Of a stretch of DNA of 64,000 nt, positions 24,308-33,508 are shown in pieces. The notes beneath the pieces were generated by a model. It was not told the DNA's origin, ran no database searches, and saw only the letters and a list, made by a program, of their open reading frames with translations. This DNA is from Muriicola jejuensis (GTDB lineage Bacteria; Bacteroidota; Bacteroidia; Flavobacteriales; Flavobacteriaceae), in NCBI RefSeq assembly GCF_010671595.1, contig NZ_JAABOP010000002.1, positions 1-64,000 of the forward strand. The letters run 5' to 3'. The position numbers were made by a program, and so were the translations under genes. Positions within the stretch are counted from its first letter, which is position 1, and every line of letters begins with the position of its first letter.

Positions 24308-25306
24308 ATGAAAAAAATTACCAAGGAAGTCTACCTCAAATGGTATGAGGACATGCTGTTTTGGAGAAAATTTGAAGATAAACTGGCCGCGGTCTACATT
24401 CAGCAAAAAGTGCGCGGATTCCTTCATTTGTACAACGGACAGGAAGCAGTCCTGGCCGGCGCCCTGCACGCCATGGACCTCACCAAGGACCGCATGATCA
24501 CCGCTTACAGGAACCACGTGCAACCTATTGGTATGGGGGTGGATCCGAGAAGAGTAATGGCTGAACTCTACGGAAAGGTCACAGGGACTTCCAAGGGAAT
24601 GGGAGGGTCCATGCATATATTTTCCAAGGAACACAGATTTTATGGCGGACACGGAATTGTCGGGGGGCAGATTCCTCTGGGTGCCGGTTTGGCCTTTGCG
24701 GATAAATATTTTAAAAGGGATTCTGTAACCCTTTGTTATATGGGCGATGGAGCGGTTCGCCAGGGAAGCCTGCACGAATCCTTTAACCTTGCTATGCTCT
24801 GGCAGCTTCCGGTTGTTTTCATATGTGAGAATAACGGGTACGCCATGGGTACTTCAGTGGCCCGAACCTCCCATTCCACAGAGATCTGGAAACTGGGACT
24901 GGGCTATGAAATGCCCTGTGGCCCTGTAGATGGGATGGATCCCGTGACTGTGGCTGAAGAGATGAGTAAGGCTATTGAACGCGCGAGAAGCGGAGGAGGT
25001 CCCACTTTTCTCGAGATGAAGACCTACCGGTACAGGGGGCATTCCATGTCTGACGCGCAGCATTACCGGACTAAGGAAGAGGTGGAGGAGTACAAGAAGA
25101 TAGACCCCATCACCCAGGTACTCAATGTCATCAAGGAAAAAAAGTACGCCACGGACGATGAGATCAAGGCGATTGATGACCGGGTGAAGAAGCTGGTGAA
25201 AGAATGTGAAAAATTTGCGGAGGAGTCGGATTACCCACCTGTACAGCAGCTCTACGATGTGGTTTACGAGCAGGAGAACTATCCGTTTGTCGAACACAAA
25301 ATTTAA
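24308..25306 (+). CDS. pdhA: Pyruvate dehydrogenase E1 component, alpha subunit
   Basis: 332 residues. With the beta subunit it decarboxylates pyruvate using thiamine diphosphate and transfers the acetyl group to the lipoyl arm of E2. The thiamine-diphosphate motif GDGAVRQG...NLAMLWQLPVVFICENN is present, as are GGSMHIF and the phosphorylation-loop-like YRYRGHSMSD. It is followed after 4 bp by the E2 gene. The E1 beta gene is not in this window, so the complex is encoded at two or more places. Confidence 0.95.
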   Translation: MKKITKEVYLKWYEDMLFWRKFEDKLAAVYIQQKVRGFLHLYNGQEAVLAGALHAMDLTKDRMITAYRNHVQPIGMGVDPRRVMAELYGKVTGTSKGMGGSMHIFSKEHRFYGGHGIVGGQIPLGAGLAFADKYFKRDSVTLCYMGDGAVRQGSLHESFNLAMLWQLPVVFICENNGYAMGTSVARTSHSTEIWKLGLGYEMPCGPVDGMDPVTVAEEMSKAIERARSGGGPTFLEMKTYRYRGHSMSDAQHYRTKEEVEEYKKIDPITQVLNVIKEKKYATDDEIKAIDDRVKKLVKECEKFAEESDYPPVQQLYDVVYEQENYPFVEHKI

Positions 25307-25310
25307 GGAA

Positions 25311-26960
25311 ATGGCAGAGATCATAAATATGCCAAGGCTGAGCGATACCATGGAAGAAGGTACCGTGGCCAAATGGCTCAAGAAGGTCGGAGACAAGGTG
25401 AACGAAGGAGATATTCTCGCCGAAATAGAAACGGACAAGGCAACCATGGAATTCGAATCCTTCCATGAAGGAACCCTACTCCACATCGGTATCCCTGAAG
25501 GAGAAGGTGCCCCTGTGGATTCCCTTCTCGCGATCATCGGGAATGAAGGAGAGGATATCTCTGCTTTGATCAACGGGGGTTCTGCGAGTGCCGGAACGGC
25601 CTCCTCATCAGACGAAAAAAAGGAAGCTCAGGAAGAAAAACCAAAGCAGACTTCCGGGAAAAGCCTCTCTGCGGACATCCCCAAAGGAGTGGAGATCGTA
25701 AAGATGCCCAGATTAAGCGATACCATGGAAGAAGGTACGGTTGCCACCTGGTTAAAGAAAGTGGGTGACGACGTAGAGGAAGGTGACATCCTCGCCGAGA
25801 TCGAGACCGATAAGGCGACGATGGAATTCGAATCCTTTTATTCAGGAACCCTGTTGTATATAGGGATACAGGAAGGAGAATCGGCCCCGGTAGATGAAGT
25901 GCTTGCGGTTATAGGTCCTGCTGGCACCGACGTGGAAGCTGTCCTGAACCAGAAAGATTCTGGTCCTTCCAAGGAAAGCATTGAGTCTGAGGCGGAAGCT
26001 ACACAGGAAAATGAAGAGCAGGAAACGAGCAGTGCTCCTGCACCTCTGGTTGCAAACGACGGACAAAGGATCTTTATCTCACCCCTGGCCAGAAAAATGG
26101 CCGAGGACAAGGGGATCGACCTGAATACCGTCAAAGGATCGGGTGACCAGGGTCGCATCGTCAAAAGAGATATTGAGAATTACACGCCTTCCCAGGCGAA
26201 ACCTGCCCCTGCTGAGGCACAACCCGCTGCCGCAGCGGCTGCCGCTCCCCCCAAGCCAGTAATGCTGCCTTCAGGGGAGGAAGGAACGGAAGAGATCAAG
26301 AATTCCCAGATGAGGAAGGTGATCGCCAAGAGACTGAGCGAATCCAAATTTACCGCGCCTCATTATTACCTTACCATAGAGGTAGATATGACCAATGCCG
26401 CCAGGTCCAGGGAACAGATAAACAATCTGCCGGATACCAAGGTTTCCTTTAATGACCTTGTCGTAAAGGCCTGTGCGATGGCATTGTTGAAACACCCTCA
26501 GGTCAATACGAGCTGGAACGGGGATACGACCCGATACAACAAGCATATCCATGTGGGTGTTGCCGTGGCCGTAGAGGATGGCCTTGTGGTCCCCGTGCTG
26601 AAATTTGCGGATCAGATGAGCCTGACACAGATCGGTGCTGCGGTCAAAGACCTGGCCGGAAGGGCGAGAAACAAGAAACTCACTCCGGCTGAAATGGAGG
26701 GAAGTACCTTTACAGTTTCCAACCTGGGTATGTTTGGCATCCTGGAATTCACCTCCATTATCAACCAGCCCAACAGCGCCATATTATCCGTGGGTGCTAT
26801 CGTTGAGAAGCCGGTTGTCAGGGATGGGCAGATCGCCATCGGCAGCACGATGAAGCTGACCCTCGCCTGTGATCACAGGACCGTGGACGGTGCTACCGGA
26901 GCTCAATTCCTGCAAACCCTCAGGGAGTATATAGAGAATCCGGTGACCATGCTGGCCTGA
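25311..26960 (+). CDS. pdhC: Pyruvate dehydrogenase E2, dihydrolipoamide acetyltransferase
   Basis: 549 residues from the ATG at 25311; an upstream in-frame start would read back through pdhA and is rejected. Order of domains: lipoyl domain 1 (lipoyl Lys43 in ETDKATMEF), acidic/Ser-rich linker, lipoyl domain 2 (Lys168 in the same motif), linker, peripheral-subunit-binding domain (FISPLARKMAEDKGID), Ala/Pro-rich linker, and the catalytic acyltransferase domain with HRTVDGATGA near the end. It forms the core of the complex and makes acetyl-CoA. The two lipoyl domains are almost the same at protein level. Transcribed with pdhA; a terminator follows. Confidence 0.96.
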   Translation: MAEIINMPRLSDTMEEGTVAKWLKKVGDKVNEGDILAEIETDKATMEFESFHEGTLLHIGIPEGEGAPVDSLLAIIGNEGEDISALINGGSASAGTASSSDEKKEAQEEKPKQTSGKSLSADIPKGVEIVKMPRLSDTMEEGTVATWLKKVGDDVEEGDILAEIETDKATMEFESFYSGTLLYIGIQEGESAPVDEVLAVIGPAGTDVEAVLNQKDSGPSKESIESEAEATQENEEQETSSAPAPLVANDGQRIFISPLARKMAEDKGIDLNTVKGSGDQGRIVKRDIENYTPSQAKPAPAEAQPAAAAAAAPPKPVMLPSGEEGTEEIKNSQMRKVIAKRLSESKFTAPHYYLTIEVDMTNAARSREQINNLPDTKVSFNDLVVKACAMALLKHPQVNTSWNGDTTRYNKHIHVGVAVAVEDGLVVPVLKFADQMSLTQIGAAVKDLAGRARNKKLTPAEMEGSTFTVSNLGMFGILEFTSIINQPNSAILSVGAIVEKPVVRDGQIAIGSTMKLTLACDHRTVDGATGAQFLQTLREYIENPVTMLA

Positions 26961-26991
26961 TTGAGAACAAAAGAATAAATGGAACCCGTGG

Positions 26992-27025
26992 AAAAGCATT
27001 CAAAACCTAACTGAATGCTTTTTTC
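26992..27025 (+). terminator. Terminator of pdhA-pdhC
   Basis: AAAAGCATTCA aaacctaac TGAATGCTTTTTTC, an 11-bp perfect stem 31 bp after the pdhC stop. Confidence 0.9.
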
Positions 27026-27050
27026 ATTCGGATTAACACCATCTAGTGAT

Positions 27051-28001
27051 ATGAGAAGAATTTGTGTATTTCTGGCTGCCACCCTGATCCTATGGAGCTG
27101 CAAAACCACTAAAAGCACTTTAATCGACGTTGGGAATTTTTCATCCTCACAAACGATAGGAGCACATATGAATTTTCTGGCCTCCGATGAACTCCATGGG
27201 AGAGAGGCCGGGACCGAGGGGATAGAGGCAGCTGCCTACTACATTGTGGATCTTATGGAGAAGCAGGGGATAGATCCCTATTACAGCTCTTACCAGGATA
27301 CTCTGGATAATTTTGAACCTGCGGCCTATAACGTAGTTGGGATGCTAAAGGGAAAGGACCCGGTACTTAAAGATGAAGTGGTACTTGTCGGAGCTCATTA
27401 CGACCACATAGGAGCGATCGGGGCCAAAGAAGGGGATTCCATCGCCAATGGTGCCAACGACAATGCCAGTGGTACTTCCACGGTCCTGGAACTGGCCAGA
27501 TACTTTGCCCTGGCAAACGCCAATAAAAGGACCCTCGTCTTTGCCCTTTTCAGTGCGGAAGAGAAAGGCCTCAAAGGGTCTGATCACCTCGCCAGGAAAA
27601 TGAAGGCAGAGGGGGTCGACCTCTATGCCGTCCTCAATTTTGAAATGACCGGTGTTCCCATGCAGAATAAGGAATACCTGGTCTATGTAACGGGGTATAA
27701 TAAATCGAATATCGCAGAGGTAAGCAATGCCCATGCAGGGGAGAATATAGTGGGATTCCTTCCCACGGCTGAGGGGTACAACCTTTTTATGCGTTCAGAC
27801 AATTATCCCTTTTTTGAGGAATTCAACATCCCTTCCCATACATTTTCAACCTTTGATTTTACGAACTTTGACCATTACCACCAGGTAGGGGATGAGGCAG
27901 AGATCATGGATTTCGAACACATGGCCAGAGTGGTCAACAAGATGATCCCGGTGGTGGCAGGGATCGTCAATGCACAAGAAAAAGAAATTAAACTCGACTA
28001 A
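27051..28001 (+). CDS. M28 family zinc peptidase, lipoprotein
   Basis: 316 residues. The start at 27051 gives a signal peptide with lipobox LWSC (Cys18), so the enzyme is probably anchored to the outer membrane or held in the periplasm; the start at 27015 would lie within the upstream terminator. M28 aminopeptidase ligands are visible: VGAHYDHIG (His and Asp), NGANDNASG (bridging Asp), FSAEEKGLKGS (catalytic Glu and ligand Glu) and a C-terminal His in DHYHQVGD. It removes N-terminal residues from peptides; specificity unknown. Its stop overlaps the next ATG by one base. Confidence 0.93.
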   Translation: MRRICVFLAATLILWSCKTTKSTLIDVGNFSSSQTIGAHMNFLASDELHGREAGTEGIEAAAYYIVDLMEKQGIDPYYSSYQDTLDNFEPAAYNVVGMLKGKDPVLKDEVVLVGAHYDHIGAIGAKEGDSIANGANDNASGTSTVLELARYFALANANKRTLVFALFSAEEKGLKGSDHLARKMKAEGVDLYAVLNFEMTGVPMQNKEYLVYVTGYNKSNIAEVSNAHAGENIVGFLPTAEGYNLFMRSDNYPFFEEFNIPSHTFSTFDFTNFDHYHQVGDEAEIMDFEHMARVVNKMIPVVAGIVNAQEKEIKLD

Positions 28002-28681
28002 TGGCAAACGTAATCATCACAGGCTGCAGCAGGGGGATCGGGCATGAACTCGCCAAACTCCTCGCGAATGAGGGTCACCAGGTCCTGGCCTTGTCCCGAA
28101 ACGACGGGCCTATCCAAGAGCTAAAGCACGAGAGAATACACGGGTTTTCTTTTGATATCTCAGAGGGTTCCTCCATGGATGCCGTAGTCAGATTTATCAA
28201 GGAAAAGTGGCAACAGGTGGATATCCTGATCCACAATGCCGGTATGCTCATCAACAAGCCATTTGCCGAAACGACCACAGAAGACTTTGAAGCGGTATAC
28301 CGGGTAAATGTTTTTGGTGTGGCTGCACTTACCAGGACCGTTCTTCCCTATATGAGGTCAGGCGGTCATGTGCTCACCATCACCTCCATGGGAGGAGTAC
28401 AGGGCAGTGCCAAATTTCCCGGGCTCTCTGCCTACAGTTCCAGTAAAGGTGCGGTGATCACCCTGACAGAACTGCTCGCTGAAGAGTACAAGGAGGCCGG
28501 TCCTTCCTTTAATGCCCTCGCTTTGGGAGCTGTTCAAACCGAAATGCTGGAAGAGGCATTTCCAGGCTATCAGGCACCGGTCTCGGCCTTGCAGATGGCT
28601 CGTTATATCATGGATTTCGCCCTCACAGGACAGACTTTTTACAACGGAAAAACCCTGCAGGTTTCCAGTTCTACCCCATAG
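28001..28681 (+). CDS. SDR family NAD(P)-dependent oxidoreductase
   Basis: 226 residues, a compact classical short-chain dehydrogenase. The dinucleotide motif TGCSRGIGHELA is at the N-terminus, NAG in the LIHNAGML block, and the catalytic Ser with YSSSK (Tyr and Lys) in the centre. The ATG overlaps the stop of the peptidase gene (TAATG), so the two are translationally coupled. Substrate not predictable. Confidence 0.9.
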   Translation: MANVIITGCSRGIGHELAKLLANEGHQVLALSRNDGPIQELKHERIHGFSFDISEGSSMDAVVRFIKEKWQQVDILIHNAGMLINKPFAETTTEDFEAVYRVNVFGVAALTRTVLPYMRSGGHVLTITSMGGVQGSAKFPGLSAYSSSKGAVITLTELLAEEYKEAGPSFNALALGAVQTEMLEEAFPGYQAPVSALQMARYIMDFALTGQTFYNGKTLQVSSSTP

Positions 28682-28729
28682 GCAAACCTCAATTTAAGCC
28701 ATCATGGCATGTACTGTTGTTAGAAACTT

Positions 28730-28737
28730 TATTTTTG
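28730..28737 (+). promoter_or_regulatory. -7 promoter element of the SprT-like gene
   Basis: TATTTTTG, exact fit to TAnnTTTG, ending 6 bp before the ATG at 28744, so the mRNA would be leaderless or nearly so. Confidence 0.4.
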
Positions 28738-28743
28738 TTTCCG

Positions 28744-29340
28744 ATGAATAGTGTATTGGAAAGATACCTGCCTGAGTCGGCCGTCGCCCCTTGCTTCGAT
28801 CTGATCCGTACCCACCGGGTACACCTCAAGGTGGTGAATGAAAGGATGACAAGACACGGAGATTACCGCTTACTTCCGGATGGGTCGCATCAGATTACCG
28901 TAAATGCCACCCCGAACCCCTACCGTTTCCTGATAACCCTCGTACATGAGATTGCCCATCTTATCGCCTTTGAAACCTATGGAAGGCGCATTAAGCCCCA
29001 TGGAAGCGAATGGAAGCACACTTTTCAGAGCCTGATGCTTCCTTTTTTAAGACCCGAGATCTTTCCATCGATGCTTTTACCCCTCCTGGCGAAACATTTC
29101 CGGAACCCAAAGGCCAGCAGCAGCACGGATTCGGAACTTGCCATAGCTTTGTCAAAGTTTGATCCTCCATCGGATCAATCCATTCTCATGGAACTTCCAC
29201 TGGGAACCGTTTTTCGATTAAAAAATGGACGTACCTTTAAAAAGGGGCATCGCAGGGTAAAGCGGTATCAATGTGTTGAGATCGGGTCGGGTAGGCTGTA
29301 TCTCTTTCAGCCCAACGCTGAAGTTGAAGTTTTAAATTAA
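28744..29340 (+). CDS. SprT-like zinc metallopeptidase domain protein
   Basis: 198 residues from the ATG at 28744 (an upstream TTG frame is less likely). The SprT-like domain has the zinc motif HEIAH near residue 72 with a third-ligand candidate in KPHGSEWK, followed by a C-terminal part with a short beta-rich region (LPLGTVFRLKNGRTFKKG). SprT-like proteins resemble the DNA-protein crosslink protease Spartan, but bacterial roles are poorly defined. manC follows after 6 bp. Confidence 0.88.
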   Translation: MNSVLERYLPESAVAPCFDLIRTHRVHLKVVNERMTRHGDYRLLPDGSHQITVNATPNPYRFLITLVHEIAHLIAFETYGRRIKPHGSEWKHTFQSLMLPFLRPEIFPSMLLPLLAKHFRNPKASSSTDSELAIALSKFDPPSDQSILMELPLGTVFRLKNGRTFKKGHRRVKRYQCVEIGSGRLYLFQPNAEVEVLN

Positions 29341-29346
29341 CGAAGT

Positions 29347-30429
29347 ATGAAAAACAAGAATTACTATGCCGTTTTAATGGCGGGGGGAGTAGGCTCCAGG
29401 TTCTGGCCGGTTAGTACGGCCCGTAACCCCAAGCAGTTCCACGATATGCTAGGTACAGGGGATACCCTGATTCAGAGGACCTTTAAAAGGCTGAACAGGT
29501 TTATCCCTACTGAGAATATCCTGATCCTTACCAATGAAAGATACAACGACCTGGTGCTGGAGCAGCTGCCCATGATAGGACCTCGGCAGGTGGTACTTGA
29601 GCCTGCCATGCGCAATACGGCCCCTTGTATCCTGTACGCCGCCATGAAGATCCGGAAAATGAATCCGGATGCGGTCATGGTCGTAGCGCCCAGCGATCAC
29701 TGGATCGAAGATGAGGCGGCATTCGCCAGTGATGTACAGCGGTGTTTTCAGGCCTGTGAAGAAGCAGAGGTCCTATGTACTCTCGGGATCAAACCTACTT
29801 TTCCCAACACGGGGTTTGGCTATATTGAATATGACAAAGGGAGCGGGGAAGATCTCAAAAAGGTATCCAAATTCAGGGAAAAACCGGATTATGAAACTGC
29901 CAGGTCCTTCCTGGCCCAGGGTAACTTTCTTTGGAATGCGGGTATTTTTATGTGGGGTGTAAGAACCATCATTGCGGCTTTTGAGAAGTATCAACACGAA
30001 CAATATCAACTCTTTGAGGGAGGGATACCCATGTACAATACCGAAGACGAAGCCGGGTTCATACAGGAGAATTACCCTCGGGCGGAGAATATCTCCATAG
30101 ATTACGCCATTTTGGAGCGTTCCGATGCGATCTACGTCCTGCCGGCCGGATTCGACTGGAATGACCTGGGGACCTGGGGCTCATTGTACGATAAACTCGA
30201 CAAGGATCCGAAGGGGAATGCCCTGGTGAACGGGCACCTGCTGGAGATGGACGCCAGGGGAAATATGGTTCGCCTACCTCAGGGGAAACTGGCCGTGATT
30301 GACGGACTGGAAGACTACATCATCGTAGATCAGGAGAATGTGCTCATGATCGTTCCCAAGGAGAAGGAACAGCATATAAAAGTGATCGTTTCGAAAACAA
30401 AAGCTACATTTGGTGAAGGATATGTTTAA
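29347..30429 (+). CDS. manC: Mannose-1-phosphate guanylyltransferase
   Basis: 360 residues, the short single-domain form without the C-terminal isomerase. It makes GDP-mannose from GTP and mannose-1-phosphate for glycan synthesis. The nucleotidyltransferase signature AGGVGSRFWPVS is at the N-terminus, with VVAPSDHWI, FREKPDYETA and WNAGIFMW downstream. It is tightly spaced after the SprT-like gene and 14 bp before the DUF389 gene. Confidence 0.94.
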   Translation: MKNKNYYAVLMAGGVGSRFWPVSTARNPKQFHDMLGTGDTLIQRTFKRLNRFIPTENILILTNERYNDLVLEQLPMIGPRQVVLEPAMRNTAPCILYAAMKIRKMNPDAVMVVAPSDHWIEDEAAFASDVQRCFQACEEAEVLCTLGIKPTFPNTGFGYIEYDKGSGEDLKKVSKFREKPDYETARSFLAQGNFLWNAGIFMWGVRTIIAAFEKYQHEQYQLFEGGIPMYNTEDEAGFIQENYPRAENISIDYAILERSDAIYVLPAGFDWNDLGTWGSLYDKLDKDPKGNALVNGHLLEMDARGNMVRLPQGKLAVIDGLEDYIIVDQENVLMIVPKEKEQHIKVIVSKTKATFGEGYV

Positions 30430-30443
30430 GGTTAATTAATACT

Positions 30444-31898
30444 ATGGAAACAGGCAAGAATCCCGGACAGAAGGACGAACTGGAGGGAGTAGAGGATGTC
30501 AAACAGGAATTTAAGGGACTCCTGGGGTCCACGAGAAAATTCCTCACCGAATTACTGGATATTCGCAAGAATACGGATAAGGACAGTACCAAAGAGGCGA
30601 TCATTGCAGACATACCATTCAAAGGGCATACGGCCTGGATCCTGGTCTGTTCTATCTTTATCGCATCCATAGGCCTGAACGCGAACTCCACTGCAGTGGT
30701 CATTGGAGCCATGCTTATCAGTCCGCTTATGGGTCCCATTCTCGGAATCGGATTATCGCTGGCGGTCAATGATATTGATACGCTGAGAAGGGCTTTGCGA
30801 AACTTTACGGTCATGGTGGTCCTGAGTGTTTTGACCGCCTATCTCTTCTTCGAATTCTTTCCCCTCCGGGATGAATCCTCTGAATTACTGGCGCGTACCA
30901 AACCGGATATCCGGGATGTGCTCATCGCATTTTTTGGCGGACTCGCCCTTGTGATCGCCCGTGCCAAAAAGGGGACCGTGGCGAGCGTGATCTTCGGTGT
31001 GGCCATCGCCACCGCCCTTATGCCGCCTCTTTGTACCGTGGGATTCGGATTGGCCATCGGGAACCTCTCCTTTGCCGGCGGGGCCATGTACCTCTTTATC
31101 ATCAACACTATATTTATCGGCCTGGCGACCTTTCTTGTCCTGAAGCTGTTGCGTTTTCCCATGGTGAGGTATGCAAATTCTGCCCGGAGACGTTTCATCG
31201 GAAGGGTTGCTTCCCTTGTGGCCTTGCTGGTCATGATCCCAGCTGGGTTTACCTTTTACAATGTGTTTCAGGAATCGAGATTCATGAACCAGGCAAACGA
31301 TCTTATCCACAATACGATAGGGATCTATCAGTTCAAAGACAGGGGCAGGTTTATGGAGAACCTCACGGAGATCAATTACGCCCCGGATGGGGTATCGACC
31401 ATAGAACTGGTTACCATGGGGGATGAATCCATTCCCGAAAACGTGATCACCACCTGGAGGAACCAGATGGGGAATTATTCCAAACTGGAGAATACCGAGC
31501 TTAAAATCCTTCAGGGCGGGCAGGATGATTCCGAACAGAAATTCAATTACGTCAACGAATTGTACGAAGCGAAGAAAGCGGAACTGTTATCCAAGGATGA
31601 AAGGATCAGGCTCCTGGAAGAGGAACTCTCTGAACTTAGCAGCTTTGCTAAAAAACAGATCCCATTCAGCGATATCAGCAAAGAAGCAAAGACCAATTAC
31701 GACAACCTGGACAAGCTGTCCTTTTCGTATGTGATCAGCACCGATTTTAAAACACAGGACACGATCCCCGTATTCGAGGCCAAATGGAAGGATGGATCCC
31801 GGGCCGAACAGATCAGTGCGGAATCCAAAAGGTTGAACGACTGGCTAAAGGTCAGATTAAAAGATCCAAAAGTAGAGGTGAGAGCCTTACAGAACTAG
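30444..31898 (+). CDS. DUF389 domain-containing membrane protein
   Basis: 484 residues. After a charged N-terminal ~55 residues come about six hydrophobic segments (from AWILVCSIFIASIGLN to ASLVALLVMIPAGFTFYNV), including the DUF389 signature VVIGAMLISPLMGPILGIG. The C-terminal ~200 residues are hydrophilic, with a probable coiled coil around AKKAELLSKDERIRLLEEEL and a final alpha/beta region. Function of the family is unknown. Its TAG stop forms the palindrome CTAG with the stop of the convergent ABC gene. Confidence 0.9.
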   Translation: METGKNPGQKDELEGVEDVKQEFKGLLGSTRKFLTELLDIRKNTDKDSTKEAIIADIPFKGHTAWILVCSIFIASIGLNANSTAVVIGAMLISPLMGPILGIGLSLAVNDIDTLRRALRNFTVMVVLSVLTAYLFFEFFPLRDESSELLARTKPDIRDVLIAFFGGLALVIARAKKGTVASVIFGVAIATALMPPLCTVGFGLAIGNLSFAGGAMYLFIINTIFIGLATFLVLKLLRFPMVRYANSARRRFIGRVASLVALLVMIPAGFTFYNVFQESRFMNQANDLIHNTIGIYQFKDRGRFMENLTEINYAPDGVSTIELVTMGDESIPENVITTWRNQMGNYSKLENTELKILQGGQDDSEQKFNYVNELYEAKKAELLSKDERIRLLEEELSELSSFAKKQIPFSDISKEAKTNYDNLDKLSFSYVISTDFKTQDTIPVFEAKWKDGSRAEQISAESKRLNDWLKVRLKDPKVEVRALQN

Positions 31899-32662
31899 TT
31901 CCGCTCTTCCAGGTACATCTGCCTGACCTTTTTAAAGAGTTCCGAAGAATAGACAAAATTCGTCACAGCCTCATTGTCTGTTTTGAAAATCTCCATGTTG
32001 GAGCCTTCCCATTCCTTGAATCCGTCTTTCAAAAAGATGATCTTTTCCCCTATCTCCATTACGGAGTTCATATCGTGGCTGTTGATCACCGTAGTAATGT
32101 CGTACTCCCTGGTGATTTCCTGGATCAGGTTGTCTATGAGGATGGCGGTTTTCGGGTCGAGGCCAGAGTTGGGCTCGTCACAGAACAGGTACTTGGGGTT
32201 CATCACGATGGCCCTGGCGATGGCGACCCGTTTCTTCATACCGCCGGAGAGTTCTGAAGGGAATTTTTGATTTGAATTGACCAGGTTCACCCTTTTCAAA
32301 ACAAAATTCACCCGATCCAACATCTCGGACTTCGACTGTTTAGTGAACATATCGAGGGGGAACATCACATTCCCCTCTACGGTCATGGAATCAAAGAGGG
32401 CACTGCCCTGAAAGACCATGCCCATCTCCTGCCTCAGGTCTCTCCGTTCTCTTGGTTCGAGTTCTGAATACACCCGGCCGTCATAGCTGATGGTACCCTG
32501 TTCCGGCTCAAAAAGACCGAGAAGACATTTGAGGAAAACGGTCTTCCCCGATCCACTCTGCCCTATGATCAGGTTGGTCTTCCCTTTTTCGAAAGTGGCT
32601 GATATCCCTTTCAGGACATGGTGGTCTCCAAACGACTTGTGTAAGTTGTTTACCTCTATCAT
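31895..32662 (-). CDS. ABC transporter ATP-binding protein, MlaF type
   Basis: 255 residues from the ATG at 32662. Walker A is GQSGSGKTV, the ABC signature LSGGMKKRVAIARA, Walker B YLFCDEPNSGLDP, with the switch His in INSHDMNS. The closest functional class is MlaF, the ATPase of the phospholipid transporter that maintains outer-membrane asymmetry, and the permease directly upstream is MlaE-like, which supports this. The start overlaps the permease stop (TGATG). A long upstream extension in the same frame would lie inside the permease gene and is rejected. Confidence 0.93.
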   Translation of the reverse strand: MIEVNNLHKSFGDHHVLKGISATFEKGKTNLIIGQSGSGKTVFLKCLLGLFEPEQGTISYDGRVYSELEPRERRDLRQEMGMVFQGSALFDSMTVEGNVMFPLDMFTKQSKSEMLDRVNFVLKRVNLVNSNQKFPSELSGGMKKRVAIARAIVMNPKYLFCDEPNSGLDPKTAILIDNLIQEITREYDITTVINSHDMNSVMEIGEKIIFLKDGFKEWEGSNMEIFKTDNEAVTNFVYSSELFKKVRQMYLEERN

Positions 32663-33399
32663 CAGCCTAACAGTAATTGGGTGAGAATATAGTTCAGGAT
32701 AATGATCACCACACTGGTCCATACAAAGGCCGTCGTGCTCGCTTTTCCTACCTCCAAAGCACCGCCTTTCATGTAATAGCCGTGATAGGAGGGCACTGTG
32801 GCAATGACAAAAGCAAAAACCACAGATTTGATAAAGGAATAGGTGACATGGAAGGGAGTGAAATCGAGTTGCAGGCCTTCCACGAAGTCGGCACTGGAAC
32901 TGAAGCCGCCGAAGACCCCGGCTATCCATCCTCCCAATATCCCGATATACATGGCAATGGCCACAACGAAAGGATAGAAGAACATGGCGATGATCTTGGG
33001 AAAGACCAGATAGTTCAGGGAATTCACCCCCATGACCTCAAGGGCATCTATTTGTTCGGTGACCCTCATGGTCCCTATGCTCGAGGTAATATAAGAGCCA
33101 ACTTTCCCCGCCATGATGATAGAAGTAAAAGTAGGCGCAAATTCCAGGATGACGGATTGCCTGGTCGCGAAGCCGATGAGGTTCCTCGGGATCAGCGGAT
33201 TGCTGATGTTCAATGCGGTCTGAATGGCCACAACCCCTCCGATAAAGAAAGAGATGAAGATGATGATACCCATGGAGCCATAGATGAGTTCGTCTATTTC
33301 CTTTAAGATCAGGGACTTCATTATGGGCCATTTGGTAGGCTTCTTGAAAACCTCACGGATCATTATGGAATAGCTTCCAATAGAGGATACATAATTCAT
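32662..33399 (-). CDS. MlaE family ABC transporter permease
   Basis: 245 residues with about five membrane helices. Family blocks are GSMGIIIFISFFIGGVV, FAPTFTSIIMAGKVG and GTMRVTEQIDALEVMG, the last conserved in MlaE/YrbE permeases. Together with the following ATPase it would form the inner-membrane part of a lipid transporter. No MCE (MlaD) substrate-binding protein or MlaC is adjacent. The start at 33399 is preferred over the longer frame to 33498, which would run into the divergent PafA gene. Confidence 0.92.
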   Translation of the reverse strand: MNYVSSIGSYSIMIREVFKKPTKWPIMKSLILKEIDELIYGSMGIIIFISFFIGGVVAIQTALNISNPLIPRNLIGFATRQSVILEFAPTFTSIIMAGKVGSYITSSIGTMRVTEQIDALEVMGVNSLNYLVFPKIIAMFFYPFVVAIAMYIGILGGWIAGVFGGFSSSADFVEGLQLDFTPFHVTYSFIKSVVFAFVIATVPSYHGYYMKGGALEVGKASTTAFVWTSVVIIILNYILTQLLLG

Positions 33400-33483
33400 A
33401 AGCAGTGGTACGCTTCTTGCTGTAAAAATAACAATATTAACCTTGTTATAACCCGGATTTAAGATTAATAGGGTATAATTAGT

Positions 33484-33491
33484 TATTTTTG
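33484..33491 (+). promoter_or_regulatory. -7 promoter element of pafA
   Basis: TATTTTTG, exact fit to the consensus. Transcription would begin about at 33497-33498, so an ATG at 33497 would be leaderless and the ATG at 33509 has an ~11-nt leader. Confidence 0.45.
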
Positions 33492-33508
33492 AGAACATGT
33501 CTTTTTAT

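Noticed and set aside
32663-32929. Extension of the MlaF gene upstream of 32662
   Set aside because: It lies inside the permease gene in another frame; the ATP-binding domain begins at MIEVNNL.
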